DNA of 64,000 nucleotides from Bacteroides faecis MAJ27 (GTDB taxonomy: Bacteria; Bacteroidota; Bacteroidia; Bacteroidales; Bacteroidaceae), in contig NZ_FNNN01000004.1 of assembly GCF_900106755.1 (NCBI RefSeq), forward strand, positions 1 to 64,000, in the 5' to 3' direction. Shown here one piece after another: positions 39,013 to 47,118 of this stretch (positions within the stretch are counted from its first letter, which is position 1; every line of letters begins with the position of its first letter). The position numbers were made by a program, and so were the translations under genes. Below the pieces are notes generated by a model that ran no database searches, was not told the DNA's origin, and saw nothing but the letters and a program-made list of their open reading frames with translations.

Positions 39013-39051
39013 TTTGTTTAAAGTTTATTGTTAGTGAATAAAAATTCTACG

Positions 39052-39059
39052 CAAAAGTA
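39052..39059 (-). promoter_or_regulatory. Promoter -7 box for class II aldolase
   Basis: The minus strand reads TACTTTTG, matching TAnnTTTG, 40 bp upstream of the start codon. Confidence 0.6.
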
Positions 39060-39374
39060 AGCATTATCCACCGAATAACGAACATCGGAAAGAAAAATAT
39101 AATAGAAAAAGGTTTAAATCAATCAGCAAATATTCATCGACAAGCAGGTCTGACATTAGATTGTAATGTCCACCTAGCAAATAAACGACTAAAAGACAGT
39201 TATCTTCATCCTCTGATTATACATACCTTTATATATTATACAATCATTATAAAAACATGTATTATCAATAAAAAGCAGTAGTAATCTTGTTCCCGGAAAT
39301 CACATAATTCATAAAAACAGTATAATTCACGGAAGTTTTTTCAGCAAAGCTTTTTCTATTTCAGAGAAATGTAC
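39060..39374. other. AT-rich intergenic region between fba and rpmE2 promoters
   Basis: About 315 bp without a convincing reading frame. It is strongly AT-rich. One imperfect hairpin at 39146-39175 (AGGTCTGACATTA with TAATGTCCACCT, 5-nt loop) is the only structure I can see; it has no clear promoter or terminator of its own. The rest appears featureless. Confidence 0.4.
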
Positions 39375-39382
39375 TATCTTTG
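39375..39382 (+). promoter_or_regulatory. Promoter -7 box for ribosomal protein L31
   Basis: TATCTTTG, with a T-rich -33 position about 20 bp upstream, lies 75 bp before the start codon, leaving a leader of about 68 nt that could hold a regulatory structure. Confidence 0.6.
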
Positions 39383-39457
39383 CGCTCTGAAAATGACCAT
39401 TACACTATTTCTTACCAAAATAGTAACAGAATATAAATTAAAAAAACAGATACTGAA

Positions 39458-39712
39458 ATGAAAAAAGGCCTTCATCCAGAATCATACCGTCCGGTAGTAT
39501 TCAAAGATATGTCCAATGGTGACATGTTTTTGTCTAAATCAACTGTAGCAACTAAAGAAACCATCGAATTCGAAGGTGAAACTTATCCGTTGCTGAAGAT
39601 TGAAATCTCAAACACTTCTCACCCGTTCTATACAGGTAAATCTACATTGGTAGATACTGCAGGTCGTGTTGATAAGTTCATGAGCCGTTACGGTGACCGT
39701 AAGAAGAAATAA
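39458..39712 (+). CDS. rpmE2: 50S ribosomal protein L31 type B
   Basis: An 84-residue ribosomal protein of the zinc-free L31 type (YkgM/RpmE2). The start [17 protein letters not shown] and the segment [20 protein letters not shown] match the family, and the Cys-x-x-Cys zinc pair of type A is absent. Type B L31 often replaces the zinc form under zinc limitation, but in Bacteroides it may be the main form. It is monocistronic with a strong terminator. Confidence 0.96.
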   Translation: MKKGLHPESYRPVVFKDMSNGDMFLSKSTVATKETIEFEGETYPLLKIEISNTSHPFYTGKSTLVDTAGRVDKFMSRYGDRKKK

Positions 39713-39732
39713 TTCAATCTTTCGTTAAGATG

Positions 39733-39772
39733 AAAAAAGAGGAGATTTCCAGCAGGAAATTTCCTCTTTTTC
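39733..39772 (+). terminator. Terminator after rpmE2
   Basis: A 12-13-bp stem (AAAAAAGAGGAGATTTCC with its T-rich complement) encloses a short loop and ends in TCTTTTTC, about 20 bp after the rpmE2 stop codon. Confidence 0.85.
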
Positions 39773-39791
39773 GTTTCATAGATAAACTAAA

Positions 39792-39895
39792 GGACCGTAC
39801 CATTCTTCACAGAGTAGTGCGGTCCGTATATTAACTGGCTAAGGGGAACTATTACCAGGTAATATAAAAATGGTATAGTTAAGGGAATATACCAT
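39792..39895. repeat. Two isolated hairpins downstream of rpmE2
   Basis: GGACCGTAC (39792-39800) pairs with GTGCGGTCC with one G-U, and ATGGTATA (39870-39877) pairs with TATACCAT (39888-39895). Neither has a T run. No reading frame covers them. They precede the structured RNA described next and could be parts of another RNA or vestigial. Confidence 0.35.
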
Positions 39896-39990
39896 ACCAT
39901 TATATCATCTAATTTCCTGAAAATTATCGATTGTTAAATAGTACTATTCAGGAAAAATACTTCCTATTATCATATATAATATTCGGCAGG

Positions 39991-40016
39991 AAAAAAAGAC
40001 GGTCCTGCTGACCCGT
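39991..40016 (-). terminator. Intrinsic terminator of the minus-strand structured RNA
   Basis: On the minus strand ACGGGTC pairs with GACCGT (one bulged G, loop AGCAG) and is followed at once by CTTTTTTT. It lies directly 3' of the closing stem of the RNA. Confidence 0.7.
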
Positions 40017-40187
40017 TGCACTACATATTACAGTCCACGAGGGATGAGATACAGTGGGCGCATTAACGCTCCACACGGGGGACAGAACCGTATATCTAAG
40101 GAAGCCACGAGCATATTCCCACATGCTCGTAGCTCAAATTCGAGAATTAAATTCTCATATCGCATTCCGCGACTGTAATACTAGTGC
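39991..40187 (-). ncRNA. Structured small RNA, ~197 nt, 6S-like layout
   Basis: On the minus strand a promoter (GTTG, 20-bp spacer, CACTTTTG) ends at 40192, the RNA would start near 40187, and a terminator with seven T ends at 39991. The ends close in a long stem: ATTACAGTC with GACTGTAAT, extended by GCACTA/TAGTGC. Inside are a hairpin at 40143-40157 (GAGAATT/AATTCTC), a central hairpin at 40108-40130 (ACGAGCAT with ATGCTCGT) and another at 40054-40074. A closed rod with a central opening, about 190 nt long, is the general plan of 6S RNA, which binds RNA polymerase. Homology to 6S is not shown; another conserved RNA is possible. Confidence 0.6.
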
Positions 40188-40191
40188 GGTG

Positions 40192-40222
40192 CAAAAGTGG
40201 GAATAATCTCTGATAAAATCAA
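40192..40222 (-). promoter_or_regulatory. Promoter for the structured RNA
   Basis: The minus strand reads GTTG (ending 40220), a 20-bp spacer and CACTTTTG (40199-40192). The TTTG half of the -7 box is kept and the TA half is not. Confidence 0.5.
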
Positions 40223-40356
40223 CAGAAAATGCATTTTTTATCTATAAACAATCATTTTCCTTTAATGTTGATACTAATTTCACATTTCTAATAAACCATT
40301 CTTTGCTGAACATAGTCAAGTGTCAAATTGTTTACTCCCCAAACAATGAACGACTT

Positions 40357-41409
40357 ATGAAAAATATCTATGTGATTGCACTTGCAGCCATCCTATTGGA
40401 AGGCTGTGGACAAAAGAAAGAGATGACGGTACCCGCCACCCGACCTGTAAAAACAACCATTGTCGAGTCAAGGTCAGTGATCAGAAAAGATTTCTCCGGC
40501 ATTGTAGAAGCAGTGGAGTACGTCAAGCTGGCATTCCGTGTCAGTGGACAGATCATCAACTTGCCTGTTATCGAAGGAGAGAAAGTAAAGAAGGGGCAGC
40601 TGATTGCAGCTATCGATCCCAGAGATATCGCGTTGCAGTATGCTGCCACCAAATCCGCTTACGAAACGGCTTCTGCACAAGTAGAGCGTAACAAGCGCCT
40701 GCTCTCCCGGCAAGCGATCTCTGTGCAGGAATATGAAATTAGTCTTTCCAATTACCAGAAAGCGAAATCGGAGTACGAACTGTCCACCAACAACATGCGT
40801 GATACCAAACTGACAGCTCCTTTCGACGGCTCTATCGAAAAACGTCTGGTAGAGAATTATCAGCGTGTCAATTCAGGAGAAGGGATCGTACAACTGGTCA
40901 ACACCCAGAACCTGCGTATTAAATTTACCATACCGGATGTATATCTTTATCTCCTCCGTGCCAAAGATCCCCGTTTCCTTGTAGAGTTTGATACCTTCAA
41001 GGGGCATGTGTTCAAGGCTAAACTGGAGGAGTATCTGGATATATCAACCGAAGGAACTGGTATTCCGGTTAGCATTACTATTGACGATTCCTCTTTCGAC
41101 CGGGATTTGTATGCCGTAAAACCCGGCTTCACTTGCAGCATCCGTTTCACAGCCGATGTAGGCCCATTGGTGCAGGATAGCTGGACAATCATACCGCTCA
41201 GTGCTGTTTTCGGCGAAAGTGACGGAAACAACATGTATGTCTGGGTAGTAGAGGACAACAAAGTGCACAAACGCAAAATCGTCGTCAATGCCCCCACAGG
41301 AGAGGCGCAAGTACTCGTGTCCGAAGGACTGAAACCCGGAGAACAAATCGTCATAGCAGGAGTATACCAGTTGGTAGAAGGAGAAAGTATTAAATCAATA
41401 GACAAATGA
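40357..41409 (+). CDS. RND efflux periplasmic adaptor (membrane fusion protein)
   Basis: A 350-residue lipoprotein (signal ending LEGC) of the AcrA/MexA family, bridging the inner-membrane pump and outer-membrane channel. Family parts in order: barrel-sandwich half with KLAFRVSGQIINLPVIEGEK and KGQLIAAIDPRD, a helical hairpin (about 85-140), the second lipoyl half with KLTAPFDGSIEKR, then beta-barrel and membrane-proximal domains. The start at 40357 (MKNIYV) is chosen because it gives a lipoprotein signal; the 18 preceding residues do not. It overlaps the pump gene by 4 bp. Confidence 0.92.
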   Translation: MKNIYVIALAAILLEGCGQKKEMTVPATRPVKTTIVESRSVIRKDFSGIVEAVEYVKLAFRVSGQIINLPVIEGEKVKKGQLIAAIDPRDIALQYAATKSAYETASAQVERNKRLLSRQAISVQEYEISLSNYQKAKSEYELSTNNMRDTKLTAPFDGSIEKRLVENYQRVNSGEGIVQLVNTQNLRIKFTIPDVYLYLLRAKDPRFLVEFDTFKGHVFKAKLEEYLDISTEGTGIPVSITIDDSSFDRDLYAVKPGFTCSIRFTADVGPLVQDSWTIIPLSAVFGESDGNNMYVWVVEDNKVHKRKIVVNAPTGEAQVLVSEGLKPGEQIVIAGVYQLVEGESIKSIDK

Positions 41410-44400
41410 ATTTAGCAAAATATTCACTGGATAACACGAAGATCATCTATTTCTTCCTTGCCGTGCTGCTGATTGGAGGCATTACTTCTTTTGGAAAGCT
41501 GGGCAAGAAGGAAGATGCTCCCTTCGTTATCAAATCAGCGGTCATCATGACGCGCTATCCGGGAGCCGAACCGGCAGAAGTAGAACGGCTGATCACAGAA
41601 CCTATCTCCCGTGAGATACAAAGTATGGGCGGCGTGTACAAGATTAAATCAGAGTCTATGTACGGACTTTCCAAAATCACGTTTGAGCTGCAACCCTCGC
41701 TTTCCGCCAGTTCCATACCCCAGAAATGGGATGAGCTGCGACGCAAAGTACTCAATATTCAACCGCAGTTGCCTAGCGGTGCTTCCACTCCGACTGTCTC
41801 TGACGACTTCGGCGACGTATTCGGTATCTATTACGGACTGACGGCAGATGATGGCTTCACTTATGAAGAAATGCGCAACTGGGCTGAACGAATCAAGACA
41901 CAAGTAGTCACTGCAGACGGTGTGATGAAAGTTGCACTGTTCGGAGTGCAGACAGAAGTAGTCAATATCTTCGTTTCTACCAACAAACTAGTGGGAATGG
42001 GCATTGATCCCAAGCAGCTGGCCAACCTGCTACAATCGCAGAATCAGATTATCAACACCGGAGAAATCCGTGCAGGCGTGCAGCAACTGCGGGTGACAGC
42101 CAACGGTATGTACACCACCATAGACGATATCCGCAATCAAGTCATCACTACCAAAGCCGGACAGGTGAAACTAGGCGATATAGCCGTTATCGAGAAAGGG
42201 TATCTCGACCCTCCTTCCAACATCATGCACGTGAACGGAAAACGGGCTATCGGTATCGGTGTATCCACCGACCCGCAAAGAGATGTAGTGCAGACGGGTG
42301 AGAACGTAAAAGTAAAACTGAACGAACTCCTCCCCCTCATGCCTGTAGGACTGCAACTGCAAAGCCTCTATCTGGAAAACGAAATCGCCAACGAGGCCAA
42401 CAACGGATTTATCATCAATCTGATCGAATCCATCCTGATTGTGATCGTTATCATCATGCTAGTGATGGGACTCCGTGCCGGGTTGCTGATCGGTTCTTCA
42501 TTGATTTTCTCTATTGGAGGCACACTGCTCATCATGTCTTTCTTTGGTGTCGGGCTCAACCGGACCTCACTGGCAGGATTTATCATCGCCATGGGTATGC
42601 TGGTGGACAACGCCATCGTAGTGACGGACAACGCCCAAATAGCCATTGCCCGAGGTGTAAACCGACGGAAAGCCCTGATAGACGGAGCAACCGGACCACA
42701 ATGGGGCTTGCTCGGAGCAACTTTCATTGCCATCTGCTCCTTCCTGCCGCTTTACCTTGCTCCCTCTGCTGTAGCAGAAATCGTAAAACCGCTGTTTGTG
42801 GTACTTGCCATTTCACTAGGACTGAGCTGGGTACTTGCCCTGACGCAGACTACCGTATTCGGAAATTTCATTCTGAAAGCCAAAACAGGCGACAGCACGA
42901 AAGATCCATACGACAAGCCGTTCTATCATAAGTTCGCTTCCGTTCTCGGAGTATTGATCCGCAAGAAAGCAGTGACACTGGTATCCATGGTGATCCTCTT
43001 CATCATCTCGCTCATTATTATGGGAACGATGCCGCAGAACTTCTTCCCGTCGCTCGATAAGCCTTATTTCCGGGCGGATGTATTCTATCCAGACGGATAC
43101 AGCATCAATGACGTAGTGAAAGAGATGAAATCGGTAGAAGAGCACCTGGCGAAGCAGCCGGAAGTAAAAAAGGTATCCATCACATTCGGCAGCACCCCGC
43201 TAAGGTATTACCTTGCCTCCACTTCCGTAGGTCCGAAACCGAATTTTGCCAATGTACTCGTCGAACTGACAGACAGTAAATATACGAAAGAATACGAAGA
43301 AGATTTTGACGGATATATGAAAGCCAATTATCCGAGTGCAATCACACGGACCAGCTTGTTCAAACTGTCCCCCGCAGTGGATGCGGCTATCGAAATCGGC
43401 TTTATCGGTCCGAATGTGGATACGCTTGTATCACTTACCAATCAGGCAATAGCCATTATGCAACAGAATCCGGATTTAATTAATATCCGCAATTCGTGGG
43501 GAAACAAAATACCCGTCTGGAAACCGGTTTACAGCCCGGAACGGGCACAACCGCTGGGTGTATCCCGACAGGGAATGGCACAGAGCATTCAGATCGGTAC
43601 CACGGGAATGACTTTGGGAGAATACCGGCAGGGAGATCAGGTACTTCCTATCCTATTGAAAAATAACCAGCTGGATTCATTCCGGATCAATGATCTGCGC
43701 ACATTGCCCGTATTCGGGACAGGCAACGAGACGACCAGTTTGGAACAGGTAGTATCTGAATTTGACTTCCAGTACCGGTTCTCGAACGTGAAAGACTATA
43801 ACCGGCAGATGGTGATGATGGCACAATGCGACCCGCGTCGCGGGACCAATGCGATTTCCGCTTTCAACCAGGTATGGTCGCAGGTACAGCAGGAGATAAA
43901 AATACCGGAAGGATATACCATGAAGTATTTCGGTGAACAGGAAAGTCAGGTGGAATCGAATGAAGCGCTGGCCAAAAACTTACCGCTGACATTCTTCCTG
44001 ATGTTTGTGACGCTGCTCTTCTTGTTCAAGACGTATCGCAAGCCGACCGTCATCCTGTTAATGCTGCCGCTGATCTTCATCGGTATCGTGCTGGGACTGC
44101 TCGTACTCGGCAAGTCGTTCGACTTCTTCTCCATATTGGGTCTGCTAGGTCTGATTGGTATGAACATCAAGAACGCTATCGTACTGGTAGACCAAATTGA
44201 TTTGGAAACAGCAGCAGGCAAAAAACCGCTGGACGCAGTCATCAGTGCCACGACCAGTCGCATCATTCCGGTAGCGATGGCCTCCGGAACAACGATTCTG
44301 GGTATGTTACCGCTACTGTTTGACGCCATGTTCGGCGGAATGGCCGCCACCATCATGGGCGGACTGTTAGTAGCCTCGGCATTGACACTATTCGTCCTTC

Positions 44401-44444
44401 CTGTAGCCTATTGCGCCATCCACCGGATCAAAGGAGAACAATAA
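41406..44444 (+). CDS. RND family efflux transporter (AcrB/MdtC type)
   Basis: A 1012-residue proton-driven inner-membrane pump with 12 membrane helices in two repeats and two large periplasmic loops. The helix-4 proton-relay region is AGFIIAMGMLVDNAIVVTDN (two Asp-bearing segments), and the second repeat has GLIGMNIKNAIVLVDQI. The N-terminus is shorter and more MdtB/CzcA-like than AcrB. Probable substrates are drugs, bile salts or detergents, but this is not resolved. It forms one operon with the adaptor (4-bp overlap) and the outer-membrane channel. Confidence 0.94.
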   Translation: MNLAKYSLDNTKIIYFFLAVLLIGGITSFGKLGKKEDAPFVIKSAVIMTRYPGAEPAEVERLITEPISREIQSMGGVYKIKSESMYGLSKITFELQPSLSASSIPQKWDELRRKVLNIQPQLPSGASTPTVSDDFGDVFGIYYGLTADDGFTYEEMRNWAERIKTQVVTADGVMKVALFGVQTEVVNIFVSTNKLVGMGIDPKQLANLLQSQNQIINTGEIRAGVQQLRVTANGMYTTIDDIRNQVITTKAGQVKLGDIAVIEKGYLDPPSNIMHVNGKRAIGIGVSTDPQRDVVQTGENVKVKLNELLPLMPVGLQLQSLYLENEIANEANNGFIINLIESILIVIVIIMLVMGLRAGLLIGSSLIFSIGGTLLIMSFFGVGLNRTSLAGFIIAMGMLVDNAIVVTDNAQIAIARGVNRRKALIDGATGPQWGLLGATFIAICSFLPLYLAPSAVAEIVKPLFVVLAISLGLSWVLALTQTTVFGNFILKAKTGDSTKDPYDKPFYHKFASVLGVLIRKKAVTLVSMVILFIISLIIMGTMPQNFFPSLDKPYFRADVFYPDGYSINDVVKEMKSVEEHLAKQPEVKKVSITFGSTPLRYYLASTSVGPKPNFANVLVELTDSKYTKEYEEDFDGYMKANYPSAITRTSLFKLSPAVDAAIEIGFIGPNVDTLVSLTNQAIAIMQQNPDLINIRNSWGNKIPVWKPVYSPERAQPLGVSRQGMAQSIQIGTTGMTLGEYRQGDQVLPILLKNNQLDSFRINDLRTLPVFGTGNETTSLEQVVSEFDFQYRFSNVKDYNRQMVMMAQCDPRRGTNAISAFNQVWSQVQQEIKIPEGYTMKYFGEQESQVESNEALAKNLPLTFFLMFVTLLFLFKTYRKPTVILLMLPLIFIGIVLGLLVLGKSFDFFSILGLLGLIGMNIKNAIVLVDQIDLETAAGKKPLDAVISATTSRIIPVAMASGTTILGMLPLLFDAMFGGMAATIMGGLLVASALTLFVLPVAYCAIHRIKGEQ

Positions 44445-44486
44445 TTATCCATTATCAACTATCCATTATCCATTAAAAGATTATCC
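44445..44486. repeat. TATCCATTATC-type repeat in the efflux operon
   Basis: The 42-bp gap between pump and channel genes consists of iterations of ATTATCCATTATCAACTATC-like units. A closely similar run occurs at 50418-50455 in front of the DUF3987 gene. Confidence 0.5.
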
Positions 44487-45767
44487 ATGAAAGAAATGAA
44501 AACTCAACTCATACTATTTTCACTGTTGCTCCTTGGCTCCACAGCCTGGGCGCAACAGCCCTGCCTGAGTCAGGAAGCCTACCGCGAAAAAGTGGAGGCT
44601 TACAGCCAGATATTGAAACAACAAAAACTAAAGACATTGGCCAGTTCGGAGGCGCGAAAGATAGCCCATACAGGTTTCCTGCCGAAAATCGACGTAAATG
44701 CAGACGGTACCCTGAACATGAGCGACCTTAGCGCATGGAACGAACCGGTGGGCGAATACCGCAACCATACCTACCAGGGAGTATTTGTCGTATCACAGCC
44801 ACTCTACACAGGCGGTGCGCTCAATGCCCAACATCAGATAGCGAAGGCAGACGAAAAGCTGAACCAGCTGAACGAGGAACTCACGTTAGACCAGATTCAC
44901 TATCAAAGCGATGCTGTCTACTGGAATGCCTCCGCTTCAAAAGCCATGCTACAAGCGGCCGACAAATACCAGAGCATTGTCAAACAGCAATATGACATTA
45001 TTCAAGACCGTTTCGATGACGGAATGATCAGCCGTACAGATCTTCTGATGATTTCCACCCGGCTGAAAGAAGCGGAACTGCAGTATATCAAAGCGCGCCA
45101 GAATTATACATTAGCGCTGCAACAGCTGAATATTCTGATGGGAGAAGCGCCGAATACTCCTGTAGACAGCCTGTACAACATCGGAATGATCTCCGCTCCT
45201 GTCCGGATACTGCCTCTGGAAGATGTTTTGCAACGACGTGCCGATTATGCCAGTACGGAAGTAAACATCATGAAGAGCCAGGCACAACGTAAAGCGGCTC
45301 TCAGCCAGTTCAATCCCCAATTAAACATGTATTTCAGCGGTGGCTGGGCAACGGCCACACCCAACTTGGGATACGACGTATCTTTCAATCCCATCGTAGG
45401 AGTCAATCTGAATATTCCCATTTTCCGCTGGGGAGCCCGTTTCAAGACGAACCGGCAGCAGAAGGCATATATCGGAATACAAAAGTTGCAACAGAGTTAT
45501 ATGACGGACAATATCAACGAAGAACTGTCGGCAGCTCTCACCAAACTGACGGAAACAGAATCTCAGGTGAAAACAGCGAAAGAAAACATGAGTCTGGCAA
45601 ATGAGAATCTGGATCTGGCCACTTTCTCCTACAATGAAGGAAAAGCGAGCATGGTAGATGTACTTTCCGCCCAGTTGTCATGGACGCAAGCACACACCAA
45701 TCTGATCAATGCTTATCTGGCAGAGAAGATGGCTGTGGCTGAATACAAGAAGGTGACCAGCGAATAG
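44487..45767 (+). CDS. TolC-family outer-membrane efflux channel
   Basis: A 426-residue outer-membrane factor with signal peptide (LILFSLLLLGSTAWA). It has the two repeated helical-barrel OEP domains, with long coiled helices such as LNQLNEELTLDQIHYQSDAV and EAELQYIKARQNYTLALQQL, and a typical C-terminal YNEGKASMVDVLSAQLSWTQ segment. It completes the tripartite pump with the two upstream genes. A second ATG three codons in is possible. An imperfect ~90-bp hairpin follows. Confidence 0.92.
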   Translation: MKEMKTQLILFSLLLLGSTAWAQQPCLSQEAYREKVEAYSQILKQQKLKTLASSEARKIAHTGFLPKIDVNADGTLNMSDLSAWNEPVGEYRNHTYQGVFVVSQPLYTGGALNAQHQIAKADEKLNQLNEELTLDQIHYQSDAVYWNASASKAMLQAADKYQSIVKQQYDIIQDRFDDGMISRTDLLMISTRLKEAELQYIKARQNYTLALQQLNILMGEAPNTPVDSLYNIGMISAPVRILPLEDVLQRRADYASTEVNIMKSQAQRKAALSQFNPQLNMYFSGGWATATPNLGYDVSFNPIVGVNLNIPIFRWGARFKTNRQQKAYIGIQKLQQSYMTDNINEELSAALTKLTETESQVKTAKENMSLANENLDLATFSYNEGKASMVDVLSAQLSWTQAHTNLINAYLAEKMAVAEYKKVTSE

Positions 45768-45774
45768 ATAAAAA

Positions 45775-45866
45775 CAAAATTAGGCACGGATGACACGGAT
45801 TTCACGGTTTTAAGAGTTGAGTAACTAAAAACCGTGTTTATCCGCGCAATCCGTGCCTAATTTTTA
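45775..45866. repeat. ~90-bp imperfect inverted repeat with CACGGAT units
   Basis: AAAATTAGGCACGGAT at the left pairs with ATCCGTGCCTAATTTT at the right; the interior holds further CACGGAT/ACACGGATTTCACGGTTTT units paired with AAACCGTGTTTATCCG. It fills the gap between convergent tolC-like and oadB genes and may act as a bidirectional terminator. It resembles dispersed intergenic repeats of Bacteroides genomes. Confidence 0.7.
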
Positions 45867-45882
45867 TTGGTTGTTCTTTTTA

Positions 45883-47118
45883 TTATGCAAGGAAGGAGAT
45901 CAGTACACCCGCAGCTACTGCCGAGCCGATTACCCCTGAGATGTTACTTGCCATACAATACTGCAATACATGATTCTTCGGATCGTATTTCAACGCAATC
46001 TCATTCGCCACACGGCTTGCCATCGGAACGGCACTCAGTCCGGTAGCTCCGATCAGCGGATTAATCTTCTTCTTGGAGAATAGATTCACTAACTTCACAA
46101 AGAAGATACCACCGGTAATAGAAAGAGCAAATGCAAGGAAACCACCGATGACAATACCGATTGTCGTCCAGTTCAAGAAGGCTTCAGCCGTCATGGTTGC
46201 ACCTACCGAAAGTCCGAGGAAGATAGTAGCGGCATTCATGATACTGTTGGAAGCAGCATCGAACAGACGGAAAGTATTGCTTCCGATTTCTTTCACCAGA
46301 TTACCGAACATCAGCATACCGATCAAAGGTACTGCACTCGGCACGAAGAGAGCTACAATCGTAGTCACTACAATCGGGAAAATAATCTTCAGTACACGCA
46401 GATTCTTGATTTCCGTCTTCGAAGGATATTTCTTTTCCTGTTCCTTCATGTTGATGCTCAGTTCTTTCTTAGTACAGAACAGCTTCACTACCAACGGAAT
46501 GATCACAGGCACCAGTGCCATATAAGAATAAGCGGCAATAGCGATCGGACCCAGCAAATGCGGAGCCAGCTTGATCGTTGTAAAGATGGCTGTCGGTCCG
46601 TCCGCACCACCGATAATACCCAGTGAAGCAGCTTCTTGCGGAGTGAATCCCATCAGGATGGCTACCAGCAGAACAGTAAAGATACCTAACTGTGCAGCAG
46701 CTCCAAAGATGGAAAGATGCAGATTACGCAACATCGGTCCGAAGTCCGTCAACGCACCGACCCCCATAAAGATGATCGGAGGCAGGAAACCGGTCTTGAT
46801 CAGCATATAATAGATGAAGTTCATAATTCCCAGTTCATGCGCAATGTCATGCAAAGGCATTTCCCAGATATTCTTCATCACACCGTTTATCATCACCATA
46901 CCATTCTCATCTGCCTGTATCACTCCCATATCTCCTCCGGGGAAGTTGGCAAGCAACACACCGAAAGCAATCGGAACAAGCAGCAGCGGTTCGTACTGTT
47001 TCTTGATACCCAGATAAAGCAGGACGAACGCGATGGCATACATTATCAGGAACTGCGGTTCGGCAATGATATTGCTGAACGCAGTCATGTCATATAAGTT
47101 CTCAAATATCTCGTTCAT
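45883..47118 (-). CDS. oadB: Sodium-pumping oxaloacetate decarboxylase beta subunit
   Basis: A 411-residue multi-spanning inner-membrane subunit that decarboxylates carboxybiotin and exports sodium. Hallmarks are PPIIFMGVGALTDFGPM, GIIGGADGPTAIF and GATGLSAVPMASRVANEI. It is the same family as the 35.2-36.4 kb protein but clearly diverged, with a longer loop (about 220-245). Its ATG shares one base with the oadA stop codon (TAATG), so translation is coupled. Operon order is oadG-oadA-oadB. Confidence 0.95.
   Translation of the reverse strand: MNEIFENLYDMTAFSNIIAEPQFLIMYAIAFVLLYLGIKKQYEPLLLVPIAFGVLLANFPGGDMGVIQADENGMVMINGVMKNIWEMPLHDIAHELGIMNFIYYMLIKTGFLPPIIFMGVGALTDFGPMLRNLHLSIFGAAAQLGIFTVLLVAILMGFTPQEAASLGIIGGADGPTAIFTTIKLAPHLLGPIAIAAYSYMALVPVIIPLVVKLFCTKKELSINMKEQEKKYPSKTEIKNLRVLKIIFPIVVTTIVALFVPSAVPLIGMLMFGNLVKEIGSNTFRLFDAASNSIMNAATIFLGLSVGATMTAEAFLNWTTIGIVIGGFLAFALSITGGIFFVKLVNLFSKKKINPLIGATGLSAVPMASRVANEIALKYDPKNHVLQYCMASNISGVIGSAVAAGVLISFLA

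Noticed and set aside
39985..40194. Structured RNA on the plus strand
   Set aside because: The fold is symmetric, but on the plus strand no promoter box fits upstream and no T run follows the closing stem, while the minus strand has both.
40160..40200. Cobalamin riboswitch core-like sequence (CCGCGACTGTAA)
   Set aside because: Other conserved cobalamin elements are missing, and GACTGTAAT is fully used in the long closing stem of a separate structured RNA whose promoter and terminator are on the minus strand.
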